A stretch of 64,000 nt of DNA from Pseudomonas viridiflava (GTDB lineage Bacteria > Pseudomonadota > Gammaproteobacteria > Pseudomonadales > Pseudomonadaceae). Where the stretch lies: positions 1 through 64,000 of the forward strand of contig NZ_UTIQ01000084.1 of NCBI RefSeq assembly GCF_900582625.1. Reading direction: 5' to 3'. The notes under the pieces were generated by a model. It saw nothing but the letters and a program-made list of their open reading frames with translations. It did no database searches and was not told the DNA's origin. Positions 1-10,520 of the stretch are shown here, piece by piece. A program made the position numbers and the translations under genes. Positions within the stretch are counted from its first letter, which is position 1; each line of letters begins with the position of its first letter.

Positions 1-54
1 TCAACTTACTCGACCGACCAACAAGACCAACCTTCAACCTTGTCAGCCCGGCGC

Positions 55-82
55 ATTCTACGCAGATCGCTCTGCTTTGCAA
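55..82 (-). promoter_or_regulatory. Second tandem promoter, probable rRNA operon P2
   Basis: On the minus strand TTGCAA (82-77) and TAGAAT (60-55) are 16 bases apart and again followed by a GCGCC discriminator. It lies about 100 bp downstream of the first promoter and in the same direction, the tandem arrangement usual for bacterial rRNA operons. Confidence 0.6.
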
Positions 83-152
83 CCTTCAATTTCAACCTAA
101 CCTATTGATTAGAAAGAACTTTTAGGAGCCTTCCGCGCCGGAAGAGGTGCGC

Positions 153-180
153 ATTATAAGCACCTGGGAAACGCCGTCAA
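153..180 (-). promoter_or_regulatory. Strong sigma70 promoter, probable rRNA operon P1
   Basis: On the minus strand TTGACG (180-175) and TATAAT (158-153) are separated by 16 bases and followed by a GC-rich discriminator (GCGCACC). It fires leftwards out of the window. In PAO1 an rRNA operon lies beside the msrQ homologue, so an rRNA promoter is the best reading. The rRNA itself is not in the window. Confidence 0.7.
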
Positions 181-184
181 GGCA

Positions 185-778
185 TTATTGTGACAATCTT
201 GCCCGACGGTTCAAAACGCCCGGAATACGGGAAACCATGAGCAGCGCGCCAACTACCGCGTAGATCAGCCACTCCTCTATATCCGCCCGAACCACCCAAA
301 GCATATGCAAGAGCACCAAAGCCAACACGGCGTAGACCAACCGATGCAGCACCTTCCAGCGTCGGCCCAGCTTTCTAATACTCCAGCGGTTGGACGTAAT
401 GGCCAACGCGAGCAAGCCGATAAACGCCAAAGCCCCAACGAAGATGTAAGGGCGCTTGCGCAAGTCGATCAACAGCTGCCCGCCATCCAGTCCAAGCACA
501 AACACGGCGTAAGCCGACACATGCAGCACCGCATAAGCAAAGCACCAAAGCCCCAACTGCCGCCGCACCGCAATCCAGCCGCCCCACGCGGTCAAGCGCT
601 GCAGCGGTGTCATCGCTAAGGTAATAAGCAGCAGTGTCAGCGCACCCAGCCCCAAGCGATCAACAAGCACCTTGCCCGGATCTGGCCCTAGCGCAAACGC
701 CCAGGCTTGATACAGCCAATACAAAGGAAGAACGGGCGCCAGACAAAACACCGCGACACGCCATAACCGATATCGCAT
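185..778 (-). CDS. msrQ: MsrQ (YedZ), heme-binding membrane subunit of the MsrPQ methionine sulfoxide reductase
   Basis: This 197-aa polytopic membrane protein has about six hydrophobic segments and histidines such as in 'YAVLHVSAY' and 'KVLHRLVYA' that fit the b-heme ligands of the ferric-reductase-like family. It passes electrons from the quinone pool or flavin to periplasmic MsrP, which repairs oxidised methionines in envelope proteins. The ATG at 778 overlaps the msrP stop codon by one base (TGATG), showing translational coupling; a TTG codon just upstream is less likely to be used. Length matches the family. Confidence 0.93.
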   Translation of the reverse strand: MRYRLWRVAVFCLAPVLPLYWLYQAWAFALGPDPGKVLVDRLGLGALTLLLITLAMTPLQRLTAWGGWIAVRRQLGLWCFAYAVLHVSAYAVFVLGLDGGQLLIDLRKRPYIFVGALAFIGLLALAITSNRWSIRKLGRRWKVLHRLVYAVLALVLLHMLWVVRADIEEWLIYAVVGALLMVSRIPGVLNRRARLSQ

Positions 779-1785
779 CAATAGTTAGTCCGCAAATCTA
801 AACCGCTATACAACGAGGCCACCTCGTCGTACCCATTGAACAGACGGGTCGGCATCACATTCGGACTAAACAGGCTGCTCGGCAGACGTCGCTCATGCGC
901 CTGCGTCCAACGCGGATGGTCAACGGCCGGATTTACGTTGGCATAGAACCCATACTCGTCAGCCGCCAGCGCCTGCCACGTATTAGTCGGCTGCTCTTCG
1001 GTAAGGGTAATTCGAACAATCGACTTGATGCTCTTGAAGCCGTACTTCCACGGCACGACCAGACGCAACGGCGCCCCGTTCTGTCCCGGCAACACCCGCC
1101 CATACATGCCAACCGCAAGAATCGCCAACGGATGCATCGCCTCGTCCAGGCGCAGCCCTTCTATATAAGGCCAGTCGATCAGCGAGAAGCTGGAGCTCTG
1201 CCCTTTCATTTGCTCACGGTCGACCACTGTTTCGAAGCGAACATATTTGGCTTTCGCCGTCGGCTCGAAGCGTTTGAGCACGTCGCCCAACGAAAACCCC
1301 ATCCAGGGAATGACCATTGACCAAGCCTCGACGCAGCGTAGGCGGTAAATTCGCTCTTCAAGTTGCTGCTCCTTGAACATATCCTCCAACGAGTAGCGAC
1401 CCGGCTTGGCAACTTCCCCATCAACCATCACCGTCCAGGGCTCAGCTTTAAACGAGCCGGCGTAGCGTGCCGGGTCGCCTTTATCAGGCCCAAACTCATA
1501 GAAGTTGTTGTAGTGCGTAGCGTCTTTGAACGGCGTGATCGTTTCACTGCCGGCGGTAACGGCTTGCCAGCGAGCCGCCTTCAACTTGTCAGCGAACCAA
1601 CCTGGCGCCGGGGCTTCTTCAACATCCGCATAGCGCGAGGCTTCCGCGCGCACGTATGCCGGCAGCGCCAATGCCGCGGCGGCGCCACCTGCTGCAGCAA
1701 AGAAGGAACGACGTGAGAGGTAAACCGACTCGGGGGTGACGTCGGATTCACTCGACGCGGAAGCAGAAGGGATTTTGATCAACAT
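778..1785 (-). CDS. msrP: MsrP (YedY), periplasmic molybdopterin-dependent methionine sulfoxide reductase
   Basis: The 335-aa protein reduces methionine sulfoxide in periplasmic proteins using electrons from MsrQ. I chose the ATG at 1785 because the product then begins with a short n-region and a twin-arginine signal ([11 protein letters not shown], Arg25-Arg26) followed by a hydrophobic stretch ending at an AEA-type cleavage site. Cys151 in 'LRCVEAWSM' is the expected molybdenum ligand. Longer upstream reading (to 1911) lacks a plausible signal arrangement. First gene of the msrPQ pair; the 64-base gap to pssA can hold the promoter. Confidence 0.93.
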   Translation of the reverse strand: MLIKIPSASASSESDVTPESVYLSRRSFFAAAGGAAAALALPAYVRAEASRYADVEEAPAPGWFADKLKAARWQAVTAGSETITPFKDATHYNNFYEFGPDKGDPARYAGSFKAEPWTVMVDGEVAKPGRYSLEDMFKEQQLEERIYRLRCVEAWSMVIPWMGFSLGDVLKRFEPTAKAKYVRFETVVDREQMKGQSSSFSLIDWPYIEGLRLDEAMHPLAILAVGMYGRVLPGQNGAPLRLVVPWKYGFKSIKSIVRITLTEEQPTNTWQALAADEYGFYANVNPAVDHPRWTQAHERRLPSSLFSPNVMPTRLFNGYDEVASLYSGLDLRTNY

Positions 1786-1849
1786 GGGAAACTCCGCGAC
1801 TATCAGTGACTGACGCGCCAATAGACCGCGGAGCCTGAGGGAAATTACA

Positions 1850-2665
1850 TCACTCCGCAGTTTTACGACGGCGCAGGCGCAGCAGGTATTGAACAGGCCC
1901 GGACGCAGCATAGGCGAGGAATATCAGCAGCAAAATACGTGGTGGGTCGCTGAATACCACGGCGAATACCAACACCACCGCAAGAATCGCTACAAAAGGC
2001 ACCCGTCCTTTGAGGTCGAGATCCTTGAAGCTGTAATACTTGATGTTGCTCACCATCAACATGCCTGCGGCTGCCACCAACAAGGCGATCACGAACGACA
2101 TGTTCGAACCTTGGATGCCGAAGTCGCTGAACGCCCATACGGTGCCCGCGACGACACCGGCTGCTGCCGGGCTAGCCAGACCAATGAAGTAGCGTTTATC
2201 GACCGTGCCAATCTGCGTATTGAAGCGCGCCAACCGCAGCGCAGCACCGGCCACATAGATGAAGGCAACCATCCAGCCCACTTTGCCCATGCTTCCCAGC
2301 GCCCATTCAAAGGCAAGAATGGCCGGCGCTACACCGAACGCGACCATATCGGACAGCGAGTCGTACTCGGCGCCGAACGCGCTCTGGGTATTGGTCAGAC
2401 GCGCAACGCGACCGTCGAGACTATCAAGCACCATCGCTACGAACACCGTGGCGGCTGCTACATAGAAGTTGCCGTTGATGGCATTGATGATCGAGTAGAA
2501 ACCGGCAAACAGGTTGGCGGTGGTGAACAGGTTGGGCAGCAGGTAAACCCCGCGGTGGCGGACTTTGCGCCCTTCGGCGTCATGACCTTCTTCAACATGC
2601 TCATCGATTGGCAGCAGGCTCTCTGCATCGGAACCGTTAGCCGGCTCCTCGGGACGTTCGTTCAT
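1850..2665 (-). CDS. pssA: CDP-diacylglycerol-serine O-phosphatidyltransferase
   Basis: This 271-aa integral membrane enzyme joins CDP-diacylglycerol and L-serine to make phosphatidylserine, the precursor of phosphatidylethanolamine. The CDP-alcohol phosphotransferase signature DG-x2-AR-x8-G-x3-D-x3-D is intact (DGRVAR ... GAEYDSLSD), and several hydrophobic segments follow. The N-terminus is a charged cytosolic tail of about 40 residues. It is transcribed in the same direction as ilvC but is separated from it by a strong terminator, so it should have its own promoter in 2666-2770. Confidence 0.95.
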   Translation of the reverse strand: MNERPEEPANGSDAESLLPIDEHVEEGHDAEGRKVRHRGVYLLPNLFTTANLFAGFYSIINAINGNFYVAAATVFVAMVLDSLDGRVARLTNTQSAFGAEYDSLSDMVAFGVAPAILAFEWALGSMGKVGWMVAFIYVAGAALRLARFNTQIGTVDKRYFIGLASPAAAGVVAGTVWAFSDFGIQGSNMSFVIALLVAAAGMLMVSNIKYYSFKDLDLKGRVPFVAILAVVLVFAVVFSDPPRILLLIFLAYAASGPVQYLLRLRRRKTAE

Positions 2666-2770
2666 GAACTACACCTTGCAACGGTTTGGAAAGTTTTCGA
2701 CCAGTACGCTGATCCGGGGTTCACCCCGCTCCAGCACTGAGGCTTTATACCAGAGCCTTAGCCTAGAACG

Positions 2771-2798
2771 AAAAAACGCGGCCGTAGCCGCGTTTTTT
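2771..2798 (-). terminator. Intrinsic terminator after ilvC
   Basis: A perfect 12-bp stem (AAAAAACGCGGC / GCCGCGTTTTTT) with a CGTA loop has T-runs on both sides, so it works in either direction. It lies 17 bases beyond the ilvC stop codon. Confidence 0.9.
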
Positions 2799-2814
2799 CT
2801 GGATCGCAACAGCC

Positions 2815-3870
<1,056 letters not shown>

Positions 3871-3879
3871 CTAAATGAG

Positions 3880-4371
3880 TTAGATGCTCAGAACTTTGTC
3901 GCCACGGGCAATGCCGGTGACGCCACTGCGGACCGTTTCCAGAATCGAACTGGTGCCCACTGCCTGAATGAAGCTGTCCAGCTTGTCGCTGGTTCCGGCG
4001 AGCTGGATGGTGTAGACGCTGCTCGTCACATCCACAATCTGGCCGCGGAAAATATCGGTAGTACGCTTGATCTCGGCACGCTGCGCGCCCGTCGCTTTCA
4101 CTTTCACCAGCATCAGCTCGCGCTCGATATGGGCGCTTTCCGACAGGTTTACCAGCTTGACGACTTCGATCAGCTTGTTCAGGTTTTTGGTGATCTGCTC
4201 GATCACCTCATCATGGCCGACAGTAGTCAACGTCAGACGCGACAAGGTCGGATCTTCAGTCGGCGCCACGGTCAGGCTTTCGATGTTGTAGTTACGTTGA
4301 GAGAACAGCCCCACCACGCGGGACAGCGCGCCCGGTTCGTTTTCCAGAAGCAGAGAGATGATATGTCGCAT
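3880..4371 (-). CDS. ilvH: Acetolactate synthase small (regulatory) subunit
   Basis: This 163-aa protein carries an N-terminal ACT domain (MRHIISLLLENEPGALSRV) that binds valine for feedback inhibition of the large subunit, and a C-terminal activation domain. The ATG at 4371 gives the usual family N-terminus; upstream codons belong to the end of ilvI. It lies 2 bases after the ilvI stop, consistent with coupled translation of the two subunits. Confidence 0.96.
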   Translation of the reverse strand: MRHIISLLLENEPGALSRVVGLFSQRNYNIESLTVAPTEDPTLSRLTLTTVGHDEVIEQITKNLNKLIEVVKLVNLSESAHIERELMLVKVKATGAQRAEIKRTTDIFRGQIVDVTSSVYTIQLAGTSDKLDSFIQAVGTSSILETVRSGVTGIARGDKVLSI

Positions 4372-4373
4372 GA

Positions 4374-6098
4374 TTATGTCCGCTCCGTCTTGCTCAGCCA
4401 CATGTCACGCATGGAGCCATCTCTGATCTGCATCGGGTAAACGTGCTCGCTGGTGTCCACCTGGATATCGAGGAATACCAGACGATCTTTCATCGCAAAG
4501 GCCTCAGCCATTTTTGGCTTCAGGTCTTTCAGATCGGTGATTTTCATACCCACGTGACCATAAGCCTCGACCAGTTTGACGAAGTCCGGCAGCGATTCCA
4601 TGTACGAGTGCGAATGGCGCCCGCTGTAGGTCATGTCCTGCCACTGGCGAACCATGCCCAGCACACCGTTGTTCAGGTTGACGATCTTGACCGGCAAGCC
4701 GTACTGCAAGCAGGTCGACAGCTCCTGAATGTTCATCTGGATGCTGCCTTCGCCGGTCACGCAGGCCACGTCGGCGTCCGGGAAGCTGAGCTTCACGCCC
4801 ATCGCAGCCGGGAAGCCAAAGCCCATCGTGCCCAGACCACCAGAGTTGATCCAACGGTTCGGCTTGTTGAAGCGGTAGTACTGCGCTGCGAACATCTGGT
4901 GCTGGCCCACGTCGGAGGTCACAAAGGCGTCGCCATTGGTGACTTCACCCAGGGTTTCGACCACGGTCTGCGGTTTGATGATGCTGCCGTCGCCCTTCTC
5001 GTAAGGGAACAACGCACCTTCACCACGCCACTCATCAACCTGTTTCCACCAGCTGGCCACCGCTTCTTTGTTCGGGGTTTCGCCGATTTCTTTGAGGATG
5101 GCGACCATCTCGGTCAGCACACTGTCGACCGGACCTACGATTGGCACGTCGGCCTTGATGGTTTTCGAGATCGACGCCGGATCGATGTCAATGTGGATGA
5201 TCTTGGCGTTCGGGCAGAACTTCGACGGGCCATTGATAACACGGTCATCAAAGCGCGCGCCAACGGCCAGAATCACATCGGCGTGGTGCATCGCCAGGTT
5301 GGCGGTGTAGCTGCCGTGCATGCCCAACATGCCGATGAATTGGCGGTCAGTACCAGGGAAACCGCCCAAGCCCATCAGGGTATTGGTCACGGGCAGATTC
5401 AGCATTTTCGCCAGCTCGGTGAGCGGCTCGGATGCATTGCCCATGATGACGCCGCCACCCGAATACAGAATTGGGCGCTTGGCCGCCAGCAGCATCTCAG
5501 CGGCTTTGCGGATCTGCCCGGAATGGCCACGCACAGCTGGGCTATAGGAGCGCAGCTTGGCTTTCTTCGGATAAACGTATTCGAATTTTTCCGCCGGGTT
5601 GGTCATGTCTTTCGGGATATCGACAACTACCGGACCTGGGCGGCCGGACTGAGCGATATAGAAAGCCTTCTTCATGACTTCGGGGATTTCGGACGGGTGT
5701 TTGATCATGAAGCTGTGCTTCACGATCGGCCGGGAGATACCGATCATGTCGGTTTCCTGGAACGCGTCGGTACCGACCATATTGCTAGGCACCTGGCCGG
5801 ACAGGATCACCATCGGAATGGAGTCCATGTAGGCAGTGGCAATACCGGTAATGGCGTTAGTCGCACCAGGGCCGGACGTCACCAGCACCACGCCGGCTTT
5901 ACCGGTGGCGCGGGCGTAACCGTCAGCCATGTGGGTCGCGGCCTGCTCGTGACGAACCAGGATGTGAGTCACTTCCGGCTCTTTGAACAGCGCATCGTAA
6001 ATATGCAGGAGGGCACCGCCTGGGTACCCATAGATATGCTTAACGCCTTCGTCACGCAAAAAGCGGACGACCATTTCAGCGCCAGATAAAAGCTCCAC
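4374..6098 (-). CDS. ilvI: Acetolactate synthase large (catalytic) subunit
   Basis: This 574-aa thiamine-diphosphate enzyme condenses pyruvate with pyruvate or 2-oxobutyrate, the first common step of branched-chain amino acid synthesis. The catalytic glutamate sits in '[16 protein letters not shown]', and the ThDP/Mg motif GEGS...NNG lies in the C-terminal third. I chose the GTG at 6098: GAGGTG is placed 6 bases upstream, and the product starts [14 protein letters not shown] like other family members. An ATG at 6134 in frame is less likely. Confidence 0.94.
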   Translation of the reverse strand: MELLSGAEMVVRFLRDEGVKHIYGYPGGALLHIYDALFKEPEVTHILVRHEQAATHMADGYARATGKAGVVLVTSGPGATNAITGIATAYMDSIPMVILSGQVPSNMVGTDAFQETDMIGISRPIVKHSFMIKHPSEIPEVMKKAFYIAQSGRPGPVVVDIPKDMTNPAEKFEYVYPKKAKLRSYSPAVRGHSGQIRKAAEMLLAAKRPILYSGGGVIMGNASEPLTELAKMLNLPVTNTLMGLGGFPGTDRQFIGMLGMHGSYTANLAMHHADVILAVGARFDDRVINGPSKFCPNAKIIHIDIDPASISKTIKADVPIVGPVDSVLTEMVAILKEIGETPNKEAVASWWKQVDEWRGEGALFPYEKGDGSIIKPQTVVETLGEVTNGDAFVTSDVGQHQMFAAQYYRFNKPNRWINSGGLGTMGFGFPAAMGVKLSFPDADVACVTGEGSIQMNIQELSTCLQYGLPVKIVNLNNGVLGMVRQWQDMTYSGRHSHSYMESLPDFVKLVEAYGHVGMKITDLKDLKPKMAEAFAMKDRLVFLDIQVDTSEHVYPMQIRDGSMRDMWLSKTERT

Positions 6099-6506
6099 GT
6101 TGTTCACCTCTAAAACGCTTAGAGAACCGCTCACAAACGAACGGGTCCGAATAGGTTTACCGCCAAGCAGAGCATGAGCGACGGTGGTCGCCGACTACGC
6201 CAGCTACTACTTGAGCAAGTATTGGGAACACCCCTAAGTGTTTCGGGGTTTTCCCACCCAGCGCGAGGTAACGCGTTGCGGGTGTAACAGGTCGGCACGG
6301 GTATGCGCCTCATGTCTGCTGAGCTAAAGCCTGCTTGCGGCCGACTCCACTACAGCGAACGTCGAATTGTTCGGATTCAACGCTCTCAAGTCAAGTCATC
6401 CGTGGTGCTTTCTTTGAATTGCAGCTGTGACCGGGTGCAGGGTGACGAGTGGCCGGATTTGGTTATAGTTAGCAGCACGTTCCGCCGCTAATCAGAAGGA
6501 CACCGC
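6099..6506. promoter_or_regulatory. ilvI leader region
   Basis: This 408-base interval between ilvI (minus) and the DUF4124 gene (plus) should hold both promoters. On the minus strand TTGACT near 6395 is a candidate -35, implying an untranslated leader of over 250 nt before ilvI. The leader contains a hairpin at about 6218-6247 (AACACCCC ... GGGGTTTT). I found no leader peptide rich in Val, Leu or Ile, so attenuation is possible but not shown. Confidence 0.35.
6442..6469 (+). promoter_or_regulatory. Candidate promoter for the DUF4124 gene
   Basis: GTGACG (6442-6447) and TATAGT (6464-6469) are 16 bases apart and 38 bases upstream of the start codon at 6507. Confidence 0.45.
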
Positions 6507-6953
6507 ATGCGACGCATGATCATCACCGGCAGCTTGCTGTTGGCCCTAAGCGCAGCCGCCTCGGCCAGCCAGGTTTACAAATGGGTCGATGCACAGGGCA
6601 ACACCCACTTTGGCGCCCAGCCGCCGCAGGGCCAGGACGCTACGCCGATCAGCACCCAAGTTTCCCAGCCGAAGCCAACGCCTCCCCCGGCACTGCCCAA
6701 ATTACCGGCACCCGGGACGGTCGATGATCCGGCGCAGAAAGCCATTGATGAAAAAGTGAAGAAAGAAATTGCCGCGAAAGAGGAAGAGCGCGCGAAGTAC
6801 TGCGAGGCGGTGCGTACCCACCTGTCGCAACTTCAGAACAATCCGCGTTTGATGGTGCAAGTGAACGGCGAAACACGCCGCTTCACCGAGGAAGAGCGGC
6901 AAAGCAAAATTGCCGAAGATATGAAAGCCATTACCGACACGTGCAGCGACTGA
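6507..6953 (+). CDS. Exported DUF4124 domain protein
   Basis: This 148-aa protein has a signal peptide (residues 1-20, ending ASA-SQ) followed by the DUF4124 signature 'QVYKWVDAQGNTHFG' and a proline-rich linker. The second half is charged and predicted helical, with KKEIAAKEEERAKYC. DUF4124 proteins are common in the proteobacterial envelope and their function is unknown. The ATG at 6507 has AGAAGGA 8 bases upstream. It is a monocistronic gene convergent with the yqcC-like gene; no clear hairpin lies in the 25 bases between them. Confidence 0.85.
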   Translation: MRRMIITGSLLLALSAAASASQVYKWVDAQGNTHFGAQPPQGQDATPISTQVSQPKPTPPPALPKLPAPGTVDDPAQKAIDEKVKKEIAAKEEERAKYCEAVRTHLSQLQNNPRLMVQVNGETRRFTEEERQSKIAEDMKAITDTCSD

Positions 6954-6978
6954 CGCCTCCCGCCACACCGGCAACTTC

Positions 6979-7311
6979 CTAGGAAGTTGCCGCGCCGATC
7001 AAGCCATCAAACTCGCCAAGCAACACGAGCAAGCCGGTCGCCTTGCCTAGCTTGGCGCTGTAGACCATTTCCGCCATTGGCCGAATGCCAGACACCGACG
7101 GCAGCGGCTGCCCGCTTTCGATAATTACCTTCATGCGCGGCAGAAAAATCCACTGCAGCCACTCTTCGAACGACAGGCTGTCTACGCAAAACGGTTCGAC
7201 GCTAGCCAAAGCATCAGCGGACGGAGGCGTCGCCGCCCACCATCCTTGAGCACGCAATTCCCGCTCAATCAGCAGCAAGTGATCCGCCAGCGCAGGCAGC
7301 CGCTGATCCAT
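6979..7311 (-). CDS. YqcC family protein
   Basis: This 110-aa cytosolic protein resembles the YqcC/DUF446 family (aromatic-rich 'FEEWLQWIFLPRMK' core). Family members are often linked to pseudouridine synthase TruC, but no such gene is next to it here. The ATG at 7311 overlaps the stop codon of the TPR gene by one base (TGATG), which fixes the start and implies coupling. Function is not established. Confidence 0.82.
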   Translation of the reverse strand: MDQRLPALADHLLLIERELRAQGWWAATPPSADALASVEPFCVDSLSFEEWLQWIFLPRMKVIIESGQPLPSVSGIRPMAEMVYSAKLGKATGLLVLLGEFDGLIGAATS

Positions 7312-8060
7312 CAGAGATTCACCTGAGCCTTCTGGCGAGCCTGGGCGGCGCCCGAGGCGTTGCCTTGTTTTTCCCGCGCTTGGGCGATTAGCCCCCACAG
7401 GCTGGCTTGGAGTGTGGGGCGACCGCTGGCATAGGTCAGACCACGCTGCGCTACCTGTTCGGCTTGCGCGGCATCACCTTGAGCCAAACGCACCTGAGCC
7501 AGTCGATACAATACTTGCGGCTCGCTTGGGGCGATGCGCTGCGCGCGCTCCAGACTGGACGAGGCACCATTGAGATCGCCACTGCTCTGCTGCTGTTGCG
7601 CCGTGGTGAGCAAGGCCAGCACCGGGCCATCCAACTGTTCATCAGCGGCCAGACCGCCCGATGACGGGATACCGCTTGGCGCCACAGGGGTGGGCACGCT
7701 GTAACTGGCGCTCGGGCCGGGCGTGATCGGACCCGTCGTGATCGGGCCAGGCGTAATGCCGCCCGACGACATCGGCGCACTGCTCACGGATGAGCCGCCC
7801 GGGTAAGTTTGAATGGGCGCAGGCGCACGGCCCTGGCCCGGCACCATCACCACCACGCCGGAGTCCTGCGGCACCGCTTGAGTCTGCGGCTGGGCTGGCG
7901 TTTGTGCATAGCCGCCAGTGGTGGCACGCCCATTGACGGGCGGACGGTCAGCCGAGAGCGGCGCGCCGGAGTCGACCACCGGAATCGAACCACGTTGAAC
8001 ACTGGCGCAACCGGTCAGCACGCTGGTGGCTATTAATGCAGGGATCAACCACTTATTCAC
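7311..8060 (-). CDS. TPR-repeat lipoprotein
   Basis: This 249-aa predicted lipoprotein has the lipobox LTGC at residues 14-17 when begun at the GTG codon at 8060, which has GAGGTG just upstream; an ATG at 8075 in frame has no ribosome site. After the acylated cysteine comes a low-complexity linker rich in Gly, Pro, Ser and Thr with GPIT repeats (about residues 85-120). A TPR-like helical domain follows at about residues 140-235 (LERAQRIAPSEPQVLYRLAQ). It lies 15 bases after mrcB, so it may be co-transcribed with PBP1b; a role as an envelope partner of PBP1b is only inference. Confidence 0.85.
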   Translation of the reverse strand: MNKWLIPALIATSVLTGCASVQRGSIPVVDSGAPLSADRPPVNGRATTGGYAQTPAQPQTQAVPQDSGVVVMVPGQGRAPAPIQTYPGGSSVSSAPMSSGGITPGPITTGPITPGPSASYSVPTPVAPSGIPSSGGLAADEQLDGPVLALLTTAQQQQSSGDLNGASSSLERAQRIAPSEPQVLYRLAQVRLAQGDAAQAEQVAQRGLTYASGRPTLQASLWGLIAQAREKQGNASGAAQARQKAQVNL

Positions 8061-8075
8061 TGAGCACCTCATCAC

Positions 8076-10403
8076 TTAATTCATCCAACCGCGCACCCAA
8101 TCCATCACTTCCCCTGCAGGCGTTTGCCCGCCGCAGGCCGCACCGGCTGCCGGCTCGCTGCCGCGAATATACGGCATCTGTACCGCGTTCGGGCAGTTGG
8201 CATCGGAGCCTTGACCGCTGTTCGCGTCGACCCACACCTGGACCACGTTATCGGGCAGCGGCATGTTCAGCGGCAGTGGGTCAGCCTGTTTCATAAACCC
8301 TGTCCACACCTGCAAAGCACCCGTTGCGCCGGTGAAGGGTGTGCCGCCGTTATCGTCACGGCCCATCCACACAACGGCCAGCAAATCCTGACTGAAACCG
8401 GCAAACCAGCTGTCGCGCGAATCGTTACTGGTACCGGTCTTGCCGGCCAGGTTCAACGTCGACGGCAGTTGGTTGTAGACCGAGCGCCCGGTGCCTTCGC
8501 GCATTACGCGTTGCATCGCGTTTTGCACCAGGTAAATGGCACCTGGGTCAAAACGCTGTTGAATCTGGAACGGATAGCGCTTGAGAGGTTCCCCTTCGGC
8601 AGTCAACACGCTCCGAATGCCGCGCAATGGCGTGTTGAAACCGCCGTTGGCCAGCGTCTGGTACATGCCGGCGACTTCGATGGGACTAAGCGCGCCCGCA
8701 CCCAGCAACATCGACGGGAAGGCCGGCCACTCACGGGAAACACCCAGGCGCTGGAGGGTCTTCAACACGTTCGGAACACCCAGCTCCAAGCCGAGCTTGG
8801 CGGTCGACAAGTTGTAGGAATTGGCCAGGCCTTGGTACAGATAAATCGTCCCGTGAGCCTTGCGATCGTAGTTTTGCGGCGTCCACACCTGACCATCTTT
8901 ACCTTTGACCGAGAAGGGCTCGTCCTCCAGCCAACTGGTCAACGTGTATTGGGTCGGGCGTTCCAGCGCAGTCAAGTACACCGCTGGTTTAACCAGCGAG
9001 CCAATAGGCCGCACCGCGTCCAACGCGCGGTTGAACCCGGCGAAGCGCGGTTGACGGCTGCCGAGCATGGCCTGAATTTCGCCGCTTTCCGGATTGGTCA
9101 CCACCATGGCGGCTTCCACTTCGTCGGCGCCTTTGCGGCCCTTGAAGCCCTTCAGCGTGGTGTGCAGTGCGTTCTCGGCTTTCTGCTGAAGAATCGGATC
9201 GAAGCTGGTGAAAATTCGCAGGCCTTCTTCCGTCAAGTCTTCATCGCGGTAGTCCTGGCGCAACTGGCGCTTCACCAAATCGAGGAAGGCCGGGTAGGAA
9301 CTGTCTGCCATGCTGCCGCGCTTGGTCACGCCCAGCGGCATTTTCTTAGCCGCTTCGGCCTGTTCGACAGTGACGACGTTTTGCGAAGCCAACAGATCGA
9401 GCACCAGATTACGTCGCTCAAGCGCACGCTCCGGATTACGGCGCGGGTTGTAATAGGTTGGCCCTTTCACCATGCCGACCAGCAACGCCACCTGATGGAG
9501 CTTCAGCTCCGCCATGGGCTGGCTGAAGAAGTACTGACTGGCCAGACCGAAGCCATGCACCGCACGCTGCCCGTCCTGACCGAGAAATACCTCGTTGAGG
9601 TAAGCCTGGAGAATTTCCTCCTTGCTGTAATGCAGCTCCAGCAACACCGCCATCATGGCCTCAGTGGCTTTACGGCTGAGGCTGCGTTCGCTGGTCAGGT
9701 AAAAGTTTTTCACCAACTGCTGCGTCAGCGTACTGCCGCCCTGGCGCATCTGCCCGGCGCTGGCATTGACCCAGAACGCACGGGCAATGGATTTTGGCGA
9801 CACGCCGAAATGGTGGAAAAACTCGCGGTCTTCAACCGCTACCAATGTTTCCACTAAATAAGGAGGAGCCTGATCGAGCTTGATCAGAATCCGGTCCTCG
9901 TTGTGCGCTGGATAAAGGCCCCCGATCAACAGCGGCTCCAGGCGTGCCACGGCGAGATCCTGGCCGCTGGACTGAGTGAGCCCGGCCACGTAGTCGCCAG
10001 AAAACTTCACCCGAATGCGCTGCGCAGGCTCCGCACCTTCATAAAACTGAAAGCCGCGGGTATTCAAATCAATGTTATTGCCCGCCACCACTGCGGCGCC
10101 GGGTCCGGTCACCGAGGTTTCGCGGCGATAGCCAAGGGCATCCAGCTCGGTGAGGAAATCGTCTTTAGCCAGTTTCTGGCCCACAAACAACTCCAACGGC
10201 CGGGCGTACACCTTGGCGGGAATGGTCCAGCGTTTGCCGGAGAATTTCTCCTGCACCACGGCGTCGAGGTACACGGCAAAACCGGCCACGACCACCAGGC
10301 CGACGATGCTGAGTTTGAGCAGCCAACCCAGCCAGCGGCGCATGCCACCAGAGCGGGATTTAGGGCGCGAACGAGAGGGGCGAGAAGATCGGGTACGTGT
10401 CAT
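8076..10403 (-). CDS. mrcB: Penicillin-binding protein 1b, bifunctional glycosyltransferase/transpeptidase
   Basis: This 775-aa class A PBP polymerises and crosslinks peptidoglycan. A basic cytosolic N-terminus (residues 1-24) precedes one membrane anchor (about 27-47) and a UB2H-like segment. The GT51 domain has the catalytic glutamate in 'EDREFFHHFG' and 'GGSTLTQQLVKN'. The transpeptidase domain has SLVK (SxxK), SYN and KTGTS motifs. Length is typical of PBP1b. The ATG at 10403 is the only start that keeps the basic tail. Confidence 0.96.
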   Translation of the reverse strand: MTRTRSSRPSRSRPKSRSGGMRRWLGWLLKLSIVGLVVVAGFAVYLDAVVQEKFSGKRWTIPAKVYARPLELFVGQKLAKDDFLTELDALGYRRETSVTGPGAAVVAGNNIDLNTRGFQFYEGAEPAQRIRVKFSGDYVAGLTQSSGQDLAVARLEPLLIGGLYPAHNEDRILIKLDQAPPYLVETLVAVEDREFFHHFGVSPKSIARAFWVNASAGQMRQGGSTLTQQLVKNFYLTSERSLSRKATEAMMAVLLELHYSKEEILQAYLNEVFLGQDGQRAVHGFGLASQYFFSQPMAELKLHQVALLVGMVKGPTYYNPRRNPERALERRNLVLDLLASQNVVTVEQAEAAKKMPLGVTKRGSMADSSYPAFLDLVKRQLRQDYRDEDLTEEGLRIFTSFDPILQQKAENALHTTLKGFKGRKGADEVEAAMVVTNPESGEIQAMLGSRQPRFAGFNRALDAVRPIGSLVKPAVYLTALERPTQYTLTSWLEDEPFSVKGKDGQVWTPQNYDRKAHGTIYLYQGLANSYNLSTAKLGLELGVPNVLKTLQRLGVSREWPAFPSMLLGAGALSPIEVAGMYQTLANGGFNTPLRGIRSVLTAEGEPLKRYPFQIQQRFDPGAIYLVQNAMQRVMREGTGRSVYNQLPSTLNLAGKTGTSNDSRDSWFAGFSQDLLAVVWMGRDDNGGTPFTGATGALQVWTGFMKQADPLPLNMPLPDNVVQVWVDANSGQGSDANCPNAVQMPYIRGSEPAAGAACGGQTPAGEVMDWVRGWMN

Positions 10404-10520
10404 GGCGGCGCATTATACGCACTTTGCCTGGGCCAGACAGACGCCTCCCAGCGGTTTGCACACTTGCTCACAGCCGCCATAATGGCCGCCTGAATTCAGT
10501 CCGTTATTCAAGGAAAGACC

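Noticed and set aside
6131..6313. 60-aa minus-strand frame upstream of ilvI as an attenuator leader peptide
   Set aside because: It has no run of Leu, Ile or Val codons and no good ribosome site, and it overlaps the ilvI start region.
8124..9857. 577-aa plus-strand frame opposite mrcB
   Set aside because: Antisense shadow of PBP1b with no ribosome site or recognisable domain.
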